From assembly GCA_021796135.1 (NCBI GenBank), contig JAJYOQ010000078.1:1-12663 (forward strand): a stretch of DNA of 12,663 nt, written 5' to 3'. Of this stretch, positions 7,198 through 12,663 are shown piece after piece. Each line of letters opens with the position of its first letter. Position 1 is the stretch's first letter. The position numbers were made by a program, and so were the translations under genes. Source of the stretch: Bacteroidota bacterium (GTDB lineage Bacteria > Bacteroidota > Ignavibacteria > Ignavibacteriales > Ignavibacteriaceae). Under the pieces are notes generated by a model. The model did not search any database, had not been told where the DNA came from, and saw only the letters and a program-made list of their open reading frames with translations.

Positions 7198-9240
7198 ATG
7201 AAATTCTACATAGCAGTATTAATAATATTATCATTAGCAGGCACAATGAACAAAGCACAAACAATAAATCAAAAAGAAAAAAATGCAGGAAGAGGACTAC
7301 AGCTCAACTGGATTGACGATTCAGTTAAGCCAGCAGTAGATTTTTTTGCTTATGCAAACGGCAACTGGTTAAAGAACAATCCTATTCCTCCGTCGGAAAG
7401 TTATTGGGGAATATTTAGTTCGCTGCAAGAAGATAATTATAAATCACTGCTCACGGTAATGAAAGAAGATGCAAAGAAAAAAGCTCCAGAAGGAAGCAAC
7501 ATACAAAAGGTCGGCGATTTTTATTTTAGCGGGATGGACACTGTTAGGATAAACAGACAGGGAGCAGAGCCATTAAATAAAGAGTTCAGCCGGATTAATA
7601 AGATTAAAGATTTAAAGGATCTGAATTCCGTCATTGCACTATATCAAACATACGGAGTTTCGCCCTTATTTAATTTCTTTGCCATGCAGGATCAAATGAA
7701 CAGTTCTAAGATTGTTCCATATCTATATCAAGGCGGAATCGCCATGCCCGACAGAGACTATTATCTAAAAACAGATTCAGCTTCAATAGAAATCAGAAAC
7801 AAGTACATAGAACATATAGCCAATATGTTTAAATTATTAGGAGATGATGCGCAGCTGTCTAAAAAGGAAGCAAACATTGTAATGAATATTGAAACAAATC
7901 TGGCAAAATCTTCCATGACACCCGTTGAACAGAGGGATCCATATGCGATTTATCATAAATACTCCATAGAATCGGCAGATTCGCTAACACCTACGATTAA
8001 GTGGAAATTATTTTTGCAGGAAGCAGGAATTAAAAAATCAGATTATATAATTATCAGCCAGCCGGAGTTTTTTAAAGAAGTAAACAATTTGTTAAAAAGC
8101 GAAAGCATAGATAATTGGAAAGTTTATTTAAGGTGGTGTTTAATAAATAATTTTGCTCCTTATTTAAGTAATAATTTTGTAGACGAGAATTTTCGTTTTT
8201 TCGGAACAGTTCTTACGGGCGCAAAAGAATTAAAGCCAAGATGGAAAAGAATATTACAGGATGCCGATCAGGCAATCGGAGAGATTTTGGGACAGGAATT
8301 TGTCCGGCTTCATTTCCCGCCAGCCGCTAAAAAAAGCAATATTCATATAGTTGATAATTTAATCAAGGTTTTCGGAGAAAGAATTGAAAAGTTAGATTGG
8401 ATGAGTAAAGCTACAAAAGAAAAAGCCATCTATAAACTACACAAGATTTTGAAGAAAGTCGGTTATCCCGATAAATGGCGTGATTACAGCGGATTAAAAA
8501 TTGACCGCGGCGCTTATGTTGATAATATAATCCGTGCAAACATATTTAATTTCAAATATATGACTGATAAAATCGGAAAGCCGGTTGACAAAACGCTTTG
8601 GGAAATGACCCCTCAAACGGTTAATGCTTATTATGATCCATCGTTAAATGAAATAGTTTTTCCGGCAGGCATTCTACAGCCGCCGTTTTTTGATTTGAAT
8701 GCAGACGATGCAGTAAATTACGGAGAAACCGGCGCAACTATCGGGCATGAAATGACACACGGATTTGATGATCAGGGCAGGCAGTACGATGCTAGCGGTA
8801 ATTTAAAAAACTGGTGGAGTAAAGACGATGAAAAGAAGTTTAAATTACGGACAGAAAAAATAGTTAAGCAGTTCAGTGATTATGTAGTGCTTGACAGTCT
8901 TCATGTCAACGGAGAGCTAACGCTCGGTGAAAACATTGCTGATTTGGGCGGACTAGTTATAGCATACGATGCATTCAAGCTGACAAAAGAAGGAAGATCA
9001 AACAAAAAGATTGACGGTTTTACGCCCGATCAAAGATTTTTTATTGCATATGCACAATCGTGGGCGGGGCATGAAAGAAATGAAGCTTTGAAGAAGCAGA
9101 TATTGACCAATCCGCATTCTCCGGATAAATTGAGAGCAAACGGTCCGCTTTCAAACATGCCGGAATTTTACAAAGCATTTAATGTGAAGCCGGGCGATCC
9201 GATGTATAGACCGGATAGTTTAAGGGTCAAGATTTGGTGA
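7198..9240 (+). CDS. Secreted M13 family zinc metallopeptidase (neprilysin/PepO-like)
   Basis: A predicted exported endopeptidase for oligopeptides, 680 residues, the usual length of the family. Residues 1-21 form a signal peptide (MKFYIAVLIILSLAGTMNKAQ), without a lipobox cysteine. The M13 N-terminal lobe starts at about residue 39 (SVKPAVDFFAYANGNWLKNN) and the catalytic lobe lies beyond about 480. Zinc ligands and catalytic Glu are H517-E518-x-x-H521 (GHEMTHGFDDQG), with the third ligand E578 and its partner D582 in GENIADLGG. Other family marks are VNAYYDPSLNEIVFPAGILQPPFF, quoted here only as the substrate-cleft NAYY and the PAGILQPPFF strand, and the C-terminal RANGPLSNMPEFYKAF. The protein ends in KIW, like the conserved VW end of the family. 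It probably acts in the periplasm or at the surface. It is transcribed alone, away from the LuxR-type gene. Confidence 0.96.
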   Translation: MKFYIAVLIILSLAGTMNKAQTINQKEKNAGRGLQLNWIDDSVKPAVDFFAYANGNWLKNNPIPPSESYWGIFSSLQEDNYKSLLTVMKEDAKKKAPEGSNIQKVGDFYFSGMDTVRINRQGAEPLNKEFSRINKIKDLKDLNSVIALYQTYGVSPLFNFFAMQDQMNSSKIVPYLYQGGIAMPDRDYYLKTDSASIEIRNKYIEHIANMFKLLGDDAQLSKKEANIVMNIETNLAKSSMTPVEQRDPYAIYHKYSIESADSLTPTIKWKLFLQEAGIKKSDYIIISQPEFFKEVNNLLKSESIDNWKVYLRWCLINNFAPYLSNNFVDENFRFFGTVLTGAKELKPRWKRILQDADQAIGEILGQEFVRLHFPPAAKKSNIHIVDNLIKVFGERIEKLDWMSKATKEKAIYKLHKILKKVGYPDKWRDYSGLKIDRGAYVDNIIRANIFNFKYMTDKIGKPVDKTLWEMTPQTVNAYYDPSLNEIVFPAGILQPPFFDLNADDAVNYGETGATIGHEMTHGFDDQGRQYDASGNLKNWWSKDDEKKFKLRTEKIVKQFSDYVVLDSLHVNGELTLGENIADLGGLVIAYDAFKLTKEGRSNKKIDGFTPDQRFFIAYAQSWAGHERNEALKKQILTNPHSPDKLRANGPLSNMPEFYKAFNVKPGDPMYRPDSLRVKIW

Positions 9241-9305
9241 TTATTTCTCTTCAATTTCAGTAGAAAGAAGATTACCCTAAAATAATCTGCTCAATAATTA
9301 TACAC

Positions 9306-9449
9306 TTAATTCGGAAAGCCATTCCCCGGCTTTAATATATTTTTGTTATTAACTGTTTCGTTTTGCAAAAGATTATAAACCAGTTGAATTGGCTTGTCAT
9401 CTCTTGTAATTACAAAATCCACTTCTTTTTTTCTTTGGTTTTTAATTAG
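9306..9449 (-). pseudogene. Relic of a DUF4143-type ATPase C-terminus
   Basis: A - strand frame of 47 codons, closed by a stop codon on its upstream side and lacking a start codon, encodes NQRKKEVDFVITRDDKPIQL followed by NETVNNKN. The EVDFVI strand followed by a basic turn and an IQL strand is typical of the nuclease-like C-terminal domain (DUF4143) of AAA ATPases found in accessory and defence-like loci. After that point the expected continuation is lost, and the ATPase part is absent upstream. I read it as a small leftover of a deleted gene. The rest of 9241-9570 shows nothing convincing in any frame, apart from a 6-bp stem at 9269-9288 without a T tract. Confidence 0.45.
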
Positions 9450-9570
9450 TCAAGACTTTTATGCAATATGCTGCAAAATAGTCGAAGTGAATATTAGATG
9501 ATTTCGGAGAAAAATCATTTGAAACTTTAACATTTTTAGTATAAGCCGGTTCTCAGAAGTAATTTTTGAG

Positions 9571-9841
9571 TTACTTATTAAAAACGGTATTTAATACCGC
9601 ATCCGGATATTTTGATGCAACATTTAGCAAGACCTTTGCTGGACCTTCCGGTTTTCGTCTACCTTGTTCCCAATTCTGAAGAGTTGAAGTACTTATTCCA
9701 AGTAATATTGCAAATTTATTTTGAGATAATCCTAGTCTCTCACGAATCTTTTTCGGATCCGGATTTACAAAATTGAATTCTCTTCCTGGTTTCCTTTTTC
9801 CCTCAGTATTTTACCACCTTGCTTTATGCTTTCTTAAGCAT
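9571..9841 (-). pseudogene. Frameshifted Xre-family antitoxin (HigA/NadS-like)
   Basis: The C-terminal 76 codons (9801-9571) encode a clear HTH antitoxin. IRERLGLSQNKFAILLGIS is the helix-turn-helix and STLQNWEQGRRKPEGPA is the family signature. KVLLNVASKYPDAV ends it. The N-terminal family segment ESIKQGGKILR is present at 9833-9801 but in another frame. Adding one G to the GGG run at 9800-9802 would join both as ILRGKRKPGREF, the expected family sequence. A second lesion between the ATG at 9841 and ESIKQ is likely, as a TAA interrupts that frame. The HTH frame has no usable start codon of its own. The partner RelE/HigB-like toxin, normally upstream in such operons, is not present. It is therefore a relic of a type II toxin-antitoxin pair. 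Confidence 0.75.
9580..9599 (-). terminator. Candidate terminator at the 3' end of the relic antitoxin
   Basis: The palindrome CGGTATTTAATACCG (9585-9599) is followed on the - strand by five T residues (9584-9580). It overlaps the last codons of the relic antitoxin. As RNA it forms a 5-bp stem with a 5-nt loop before the U run, so it could end leftward transcription from the abiE operon. The stem is short. Confidence 0.4.
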
Positions 9842-9856
9842 TATAGTATCATCAGA

Positions 9857-10489
9857 TCATTCCCATAAAAACTTTTTAGGATTCCATTTTAAATTACCAT
9901 TTTGGAAAACCGGCTCGATGAATGATCCCAACTTTTCAATTACTTTTTCAAATTCAATTTCAGATTTTAATTTACGCTGATTCAAAAATGCAGACCACAT
10001 TGATTGCATTGCTTTATCTTCTTTGAAATCAGAACTAAATACTGCCAACCTGTCGCTTAAATCGGTTTTTCTGTTTTTAAATGTTATCATGATTGCTTCT
10101 TTTAGTTTTTTCGATACGAATTGCTGCCTTTCTGCAAAATGCAGAATGTCAAAGAAATCTTTCATTCTGCTGGTTGAAAAGCCGCGAGAAACTATTGCTT
10201 CAAACTTTTCTGCAATTGCAGATTCAATTGAATAGGCTAATAATTTGGGTGATGGAAGGTCAAGAAGCACGGGGTAATCAATTTTAATTGGTCCGGCATA
10301 AATTGGATCGCCAAAACCGATATCGATTTGTATTCTATCCCTGCTTTTTTCAAGGAATGCATTAAATTTAATTCTTATTCCGTGATACTCCTGTTCTTCA
10401 ACTATTTTTTCTGCTTCAATACTTTCTGAGTCGAATGTAAGCCCGTCATCAGATTTAATTTTTAAAATCTCTTTGAAGATATCTTTCAA
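9857..10489 (-). CDS. AbiEii nucleotidyltransferase toxin, C-terminal piece of a split gene
   Basis: This frame supplies about 220 residues following the frameshift at 10521-10525. It is not an independent gene: coding similarity begins upstream of the TTG at 10489 with LGTSVENDEDVLKDIFKEI, which directly continues the N-terminal piece. Recognisable AbiEii features are the QIDIGFGDPI strand, the proline-rich LLDLPSPKLLAYSIE, the helix AEKFEAIVSRG and the SRMKDFFDIL motif, whose Lys and Asp are conserved in the family. The C-terminus (NPKKFLWE) is the usual WxPxxxxW-like end. Together with the N-terminal piece it would make a 299-residue protein, normal for AbiEii. AbiEii is the toxin of type IV abortive-infection toxin-antitoxin systems; family members transfer nucleotides to RNA targets. 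As it stands the toxin is probably not produced intact. Confidence 0.88.
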   Translation of the reverse strand: MKDIFKEILKIKSDDGLTFDSESIEAEKIVEEQEYHGIRIKFNAFLEKSRDRIQIDIGFGDPIYAGPIKIDYPVLLDLPSPKLLAYSIESAIAEKFEAIVSRGFSTSRMKDFFDILHFAERQQFVSKKLKEAIMITFKNRKTDLSDRLAVFSSDFKEDKAMQSMWSAFLNQRKLKSEIEFEKVIEKLGSFIEPVFQNGNLKWNPKKFLWE

Positions 10490-10518
10490 AACATCTTCAT
10501 CATTCTCAACGGAAGTTC

Positions 10519-10755
10519 CTAAAAATCTATATCCTTTGTCGGTCTGTACTTGCTTATATCGAAAGCTAAAAACAGCAGAGCCCCTTTGAGGATAAATTTA
10601 TTTGTATAGACCGACTTAGATAACCTATATAAGAATCTTTCCTGAGAATATAATCTAAATACACCCTGAAAATCTTTTCCATTTTCCTTAGCGTAATTAA
10701 ATAGGCGTGCTTTAACGGAAGCTGAAAGATTTTTTATTTCCTTTTGTTTTGCCAT
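10519..10755 (-). CDS. AbiEii toxin, N-terminal piece ending at a frameshift
   Basis: The first 78 residues of the AbiEii toxin. SASVKARLFNYAKENGKDF and the helix ERFLYRLSKSVYTNKFILKG lead into the nucleotidyltransferase signature LKGALLFLAFD and the catalytic D75-x-D77 of RPTKDIDF. A TAG follows at once. In family members the sequence continues LG, and these residues appear in the next frame: restoring one T to the run of five (10521-10525) gives KDIDFLGTSVENDED. The ATG overlaps the abiEi stop codon by one base (TAATG), the usual translational coupling. A product of this frame alone would carry the catalytic carboxylates but not the rest of the domain. Confidence 0.85.
   Translation of the reverse strand: MAKQKEIKNLSASVKARLFNYAKENGKDFQGVFRLYSQERFLYRLSKSVYTNKFILKGALLFLAFDISKYRPTKDIDF
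10521..10525 (-). other. Frameshift site in abiEii (T5 homopolymer)
   Basis: The run of five A on the + strand (five T in the coding sense) is one base short of the six needed to read KDIDF-LG in one frame. The complete gene from 10755 to 9857 is 899 nt, one short of 300 codons. A homopolymer slip of this kind may be a true inactivating mutation, a phase-variable site or an assembly error. Confidence 0.8.
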
Positions 10756-11345
10756 TAAAGCATACCTTTTAGATATGGTTCCATTTTTTTATAAATGCCC
10801 GTTTGTCTTGCAAATTCAATTAGCTTCGGAACAGATTTTCTTTTATCTTTTACATAAGATTTCAGCGACTCGAGCACAACATCTTCACCTACTTTGTTAA
10901 TGTATCTGAAAAGGTCAGCTATCGTTTTCTCTTTATTATAAACTCTTATTTTTCCACTGTTGGTAATAATTTCTTCTATGCCAGGCTTGTACATCCCGGC
11001 AGAAAAATAAAAAAGGTTTACGGGGGGATACCCAAGATTAAACCTCGGAGTATTCATCGGAACGGCAGTATATACTTCAAACGGGTTAAATGTTGTAAGC
11101 TCATGGTATGATGCCGCAGAAAGCAGACATATCACTGCCTTCTTATTAGCATTACAAACAGCTGCAAAGCTTTCACTTTCATCAAATGAGTAATCAATTA
11201 GTTTGTAAAGCCCCGGTTTTAGCTTTTCAATTCTTCCACTATCGACTGCAGCAGCAATGTCACGTGTTTGAATTCCTGCCTCCCGCAGCTCTTTCATCCT
11301 GGCAAATCCTTTATTTTTTTCGAATATACCAATAAGTCTTTTCAT
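10755..11345 (-). CDS. AbiEi-type antitoxin / transcriptional repressor
   Basis: A 196-residue cytoplasmic protein, full length for AbiEi antitoxins of type IV toxin-antitoxin systems. The N-terminal winged-helix part (about 1-55) has the family order KGFARMKELREAGI, then DIAAAVDSGRIEKLKPGLYKL. The second part carries SAASYHELTTFNPFEVYTAV, PRFNLGYPPVNLFYFS and KIRVYNKEKTIADLFRY, with the conserved EKTIADLF helix, followed by a helical C-terminus (ESLKSYVKDKRKSVPKL). Known AbiEi proteins repress their own operon by binding inverted repeats and block the toxin without a stable complex. The gene is upstream of and overlaps the toxin start by one base, and a large palindrome lies 40 nt before its ATG. 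It appears intact, unlike the toxin. Confidence 0.9.
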   Translation of the reverse strand: MKRLIGIFEKNKGFARMKELREAGIQTRDIAAAVDSGRIEKLKPGLYKLIDYSFDESESFAAVCNANKKAVICLLSAASYHELTTFNPFEVYTAVPMNTPRFNLGYPPVNLFYFSAGMYKPGIEEIITNSGKIRVYNKEKTIADLFRYINKVGEDVVLESLKSYVKDKRKSVPKLIEFARQTGIYKKMEPYLKGML

Positions 11346-11384
11346 AATTATTTCTATTTTTTATAGAACATCAGGTTTTATAAC

Positions 11385-11433
11385 TGAATCATTTTGTAGG
11401 TAAATATACAAAATTTACCTACATTTTGATTCA
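11385..11433. promoter_or_regulatory. Palindromic operator candidate upstream of abiEi
   Basis: A 49-bp palindrome with 21-nt arms. TGAATCA (11385-11391), TTT, TGTAGGTAAAT (11395-11405), a 7-nt spacer (11406-11412), ATTTACCTACA (11413-11423), TTT, TGATTCA (11427-11433). Only the three-base T/T blocks fail to pair. The inner arms are a perfect 11 bp. Placed 40 nt before the abiEi ATG, it suits autorepression by AbiEi, which in studied systems binds inverted repeats over its promoter. On the - strand TATATTTA in the centre is one base off the TAnnTTTG promoter element, so operator and promoter may overlap. No gene lies between this site and 11625. Confidence 0.7.
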
Positions 11434-11625
11434 TTGATGGAGTAAAATAATTTAATGTGTATATATTGTAAAACTATAAACCGGCAGCAAACGGAAAAGT
11501 GAATAGCATTATTAAGTATACAACTCCATAAAAATCTATTAAGTAACAAAAATAGACTCTATAAAGGCCAACTATCGAAATAAATAAAGCTGTAATCAAA
11601 ATATACTCAAAGTTTAATTTTTAGC

Positions 11626-11817
11626 TCACGAGAAAGCCTGAATTACTAAAATAATGATTTTTATAATTGCATATATTCCAAGTATTGGAGCCATGATTAC
11701 CGGAAAATATCTATATACATTATATGGAAATCCCGGACTTACATATTTTTCCCTGGTATATACATAATGTATAATAATTATAAATGAAATTAAAAGACAA
11801 GAAATATATATCAACAC
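11626..11817 (-). CDS. Possible small two-helix membrane protein, unknown
   Basis: A 63-codon frame with a GTG start. It encodes two hydrophobic segments (about residues 2-17, YISCLLISFIIIIHYV, and 38-61, YFPVIMAPILGIYAIIKIII) separated by a polar linker TREKYVSPGFPYNVYR. The linker's mixed charged, proline and aromatic content is more gene-like than chance AT-rich translation. I recognise no family, see no Shine-Dalgarno sequence before the GTG, and the start is uncertain. It lies between two toxin-antitoxin loci and may be cargo of the island or a fragment of a larger lost membrane protein. Confidence 0.35.
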   Translation of the reverse strand: MLIYISCLLISFIIIIHYVYTREKYVSPGFPYNVYRYFPVIMAPILGIYAIIKIIILVIQAFS

Positions 11818-11879
11818 TCAGTTGCAGCATTTGAAAAATTCGATGATTTTGCCTTGATAAGATTGGCGCATTTCATCAT

Positions 11880-12242
11880 TTAGAAAGGAAGCTTCTTAAT
11901 TCTATATCTTGAGGGCTCGATTACTATGATGCTGCCTTTTAATAAATCATCTTCTAATTGAGGAAGAATTAATTTTAAGGTATCAATCTGTTTTTGCGGG
12001 CTATAAGAATAGTATCTGAAAAGGATAACCGAAGGTAAATTATGTTCCCATTTTGAAAGCAGGTATCCGAAATCAGTATCTGCAGAAATTATAATTCTGT
12101 CTTCGGTAAATGCAAGCTCAAATATCTCACGGTCATCAGCGGTTTGCAGCATTAAATCTTTAACATGTTTAGAATCGTAGCCTAACGCAAGGAGAGATTT
12201 GCTTAATGCAGGCGAAAGATTATTATCCATTAAAAATTTCAT
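11880..12242 (-). CDS. DUF5615 PIN-like toxin
   Basis: A 120-residue putative ribonuclease toxin of the DUF5615 (PIN-like, Mut7-C-related) family. The N-terminus MKFLMDNNLSPALSKSLLAL carries the first acidic residue D6, followed by the helix-strand GYDSKHVKDLML. A second acidic cluster is at ADDREIFELA (D36, D37, E39), and the strand IIISADTDFGYLL carries D55 and D57. SVILFRY and the C-terminal KGSIIVIEPSRYRIKKLPF complete the usual fold and length. In PIN nucleases these acids bind divalent metal for RNA cleavage; that activity is inferred here. The ATG overlaps the stop codon of the DUF433 gene by one base (TAATG), so the pair is translationally coupled. The frame appears intact. Confidence 0.88.
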   Translation of the reverse strand: MKFLMDNNLSPALSKSLLALGYDSKHVKDLMLQTADDREIFELAFTEDRIIISADTDFGYLLSKWEHNLPSVILFRYYSYSPQKQIDTLKLILPQLEDDLLKGSIIVIEPSRYRIKKLPF

Positions 12243-12469
12243 TAAACTGTCAGAGGTAGTTCACGGAATCTGATAATTTCGGAGGCATATCTTAGCGCTT
12301 CATTTATATCTTCAATTTCAAGCTCAGGATGTTCTTTTATAATTTCTTCTTTCTGCATTCCCTCAGCAAGCATAGCAATAAGGGTTGCTGCCGGCATGCG
12401 TAAATCCCGGATGCACGGAGTTCCGCCCATTTTATCAGGGTTAATATTTATTCTCTTATAATTTTTCAT
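12242..12469 (-). CDS. DUF433 antitoxin, partner of the DUF5615 toxin
   Basis: A 75-residue DUF433 protein, the standard upstream partner of DUF5615/PIN-like toxins. It has the family signature near the N-terminus, INPDKMGGTPCIRDLRMP (residues 9-26), then a helix-turn-helix-like part (ATLIAMLAEGMQKEEII), HPELEIEDINEALRYASE and the frequent ending RELPL. The fold is thought to bind DNA and neutralise the toxin, so it probably represses its own operon. The ATG at 12469 is preceded on the - strand by an AAAAGAG purine run about 6 nt upstream and by a plausible promoter. Intact. Confidence 0.88.
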   Translation of the reverse strand: MKNYKRININPDKMGGTPCIRDLRMPAATLIAMLAEGMQKEEIIKEHPELEIEDINEALRYASEIIRFRELPLTV

Positions 12470-12498
12470 GTTATACTCTTTTTATTGAACTAAATTTA

Positions 12499-12528
12499 CG
12501 AAAATATAGATGGAAAGGAAATTACAAA
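12499..12528 (-). promoter_or_regulatory. Candidate promoter of the DUF433/DUF5615 operon
   Basis: Read on the - strand, TTTG (12528-12525) and, 18 nt later, TATTTTCG (12506-12499) match the Bacteroidetes -33 TTTG and -7 TAnnTTTG elements with one mismatch. The start of transcription would fall near 12492, about 20 nt before the ATG. Confidence 0.45.
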
Positions 12529-12555
12529 ACCATACTGCGCATTGGATCAAAAATA

Positions 12556-12608
12556 AGGTAACCGAAGCAGACTTGTAAAATAGTCGTTAGGTCATAATAT
12601 AGGTAACC
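12556..12608 (+). repeat. Short direct repeats, possible insertion-sequence end
   Basis: AGGTAACC occurs at 12556-12563 and again at 12601-12608, each within a similar context (ATAAGGTAACCGAA and TATAGGTAACCCAA). A weaker copy, AGGTTATC, lies just before the ATG at 12629. Repeated subterminal motifs before a transposase start are common transposase-binding sites. The other end of the element is outside the window. Confidence 0.35.
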
Positions 12609-12628
12609 CAAAAATATGAAGGTTATCT

Positions 12629-12663
12629 ATGAGCAATTTAGCAAAAAAAGAATATATTATTGA
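12629..12663 (+). CDS. Start of a probable IS transposase (integrase-type), cut by window edge
   Basis: The last 35 nt encode MSNLAKKEYII, open to the window end. This beginning is very similar to the N-terminus I recall for integrase-core transposases of Bacteroidota and relatives, which start MSNLTKKEY. With only 11 residues visible the call depends on that resemblance and on the AGGTAACC repeats in front of it. It would place an insertion sequence directly beside the toxin-antitoxin island. No catalytic residue is visible. Confidence 0.45.
   Translation, partial: MSNLAKKEYII

Noticed and set aside
9269..9288. AGATTA/TAATCT stem as terminator of the M13 peptidase gene
   Set aside because: Only 6 bp, AT-rich, with an 8-nt loop and no T run after it.
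10487..10489. TTG at 10489 as the true start of a separate 210-residue protein
   Set aside because: Family-like coding (LGTSVENDEDVLKD) continues upstream of it and joins the N-terminal AbiEii piece, so the TTG is an internal leucine codon.
11474..11612. Second hydrophobic - strand frame (GLYRVYFCYLIDFYGVVYL)
   Set aside because: No ATG or GTG start in frame after the preceding stop codon; AT-rich sequence readily gives such hydrophobic translations.
1..12663. CRISPR array, tRNA or rRNA genes
   Set aside because: No regularly spaced repeats and no cloverleaf or rRNA-like segment were seen on either strand.

Overview
The window reads as a chromosomal segment from an AT-rich member of the Bacteroidota/Chlorobiota/Ignavibacteria lineage. 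The strongest pointer is a large secreted subtilase that ends in a type IX secretion (Por-type) C-terminal sorting domain with the NYPNPFNP signature common in Ignavibacteria. Two good matches to the Bacteroidetes-type promoter (-33 TTTG, -7 TAnnTTTG) and a bacillithiol-type YfiT protein agree with this. The lineage is inferred from gene content and no marker gene settles it.

Left part (1-6444, all + strand): the 3' end of a thioredoxin-like protein with a CxDS active site, then hemL (glutamate-1-semialdehyde aminomutase) closed by a clear intrinsic terminator. A tightly spaced run follows: an S8 peptidase with T9SS tail, a YfiT/DinB-like putative metal-dependent thiol transferase, hemH (ferrochelatase) and an unlisted 46-residue glycine-rich membrane peptide. 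Gaps in this run are 9-20 nt, so it is probably one transcription unit. hemL and hemH are an early and the last step of protoheme synthesis, so the region is partly a haem locus interrupted by a secreted protease.

Middle (6445-9240): a convergent intergenic region holds a long imperfect inverted repeat and a striking 74-nt stretch without a single A. Next come a stand-alone LuxR-type DNA-binding protein on the - strand and, divergently, a secreted M13 (neprilysin/PepO-like) zinc metallopeptidase with a recognisable promoter.

Right part (9241-12663, almost all - strand): an accessory island of toxin-antitoxin type modules in different states of preservation. In order along + coordinates these are a relic of a DUF4143 ATPase C-terminus, a frameshifted HigA/NadS-like Xre antitoxin, an AbiEi/AbiEii pair whose toxin gene is split by a one-base loss just after its catalytic DxD motif, a possible small membrane protein, and an apparently intact DUF433/DUF5615 (PIN-like) pair. 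A 49-bp near-perfect palindrome in front of abiEi is a strong operator candidate. The window ends in what looks like the start of an insertion-sequence transposase. I see no complete undescribed system. The most informative signals are the broken AbiE toxin with intact antitoxin and operator, the relic antitoxin, and the unusual intergenic structures at 6445-6597.
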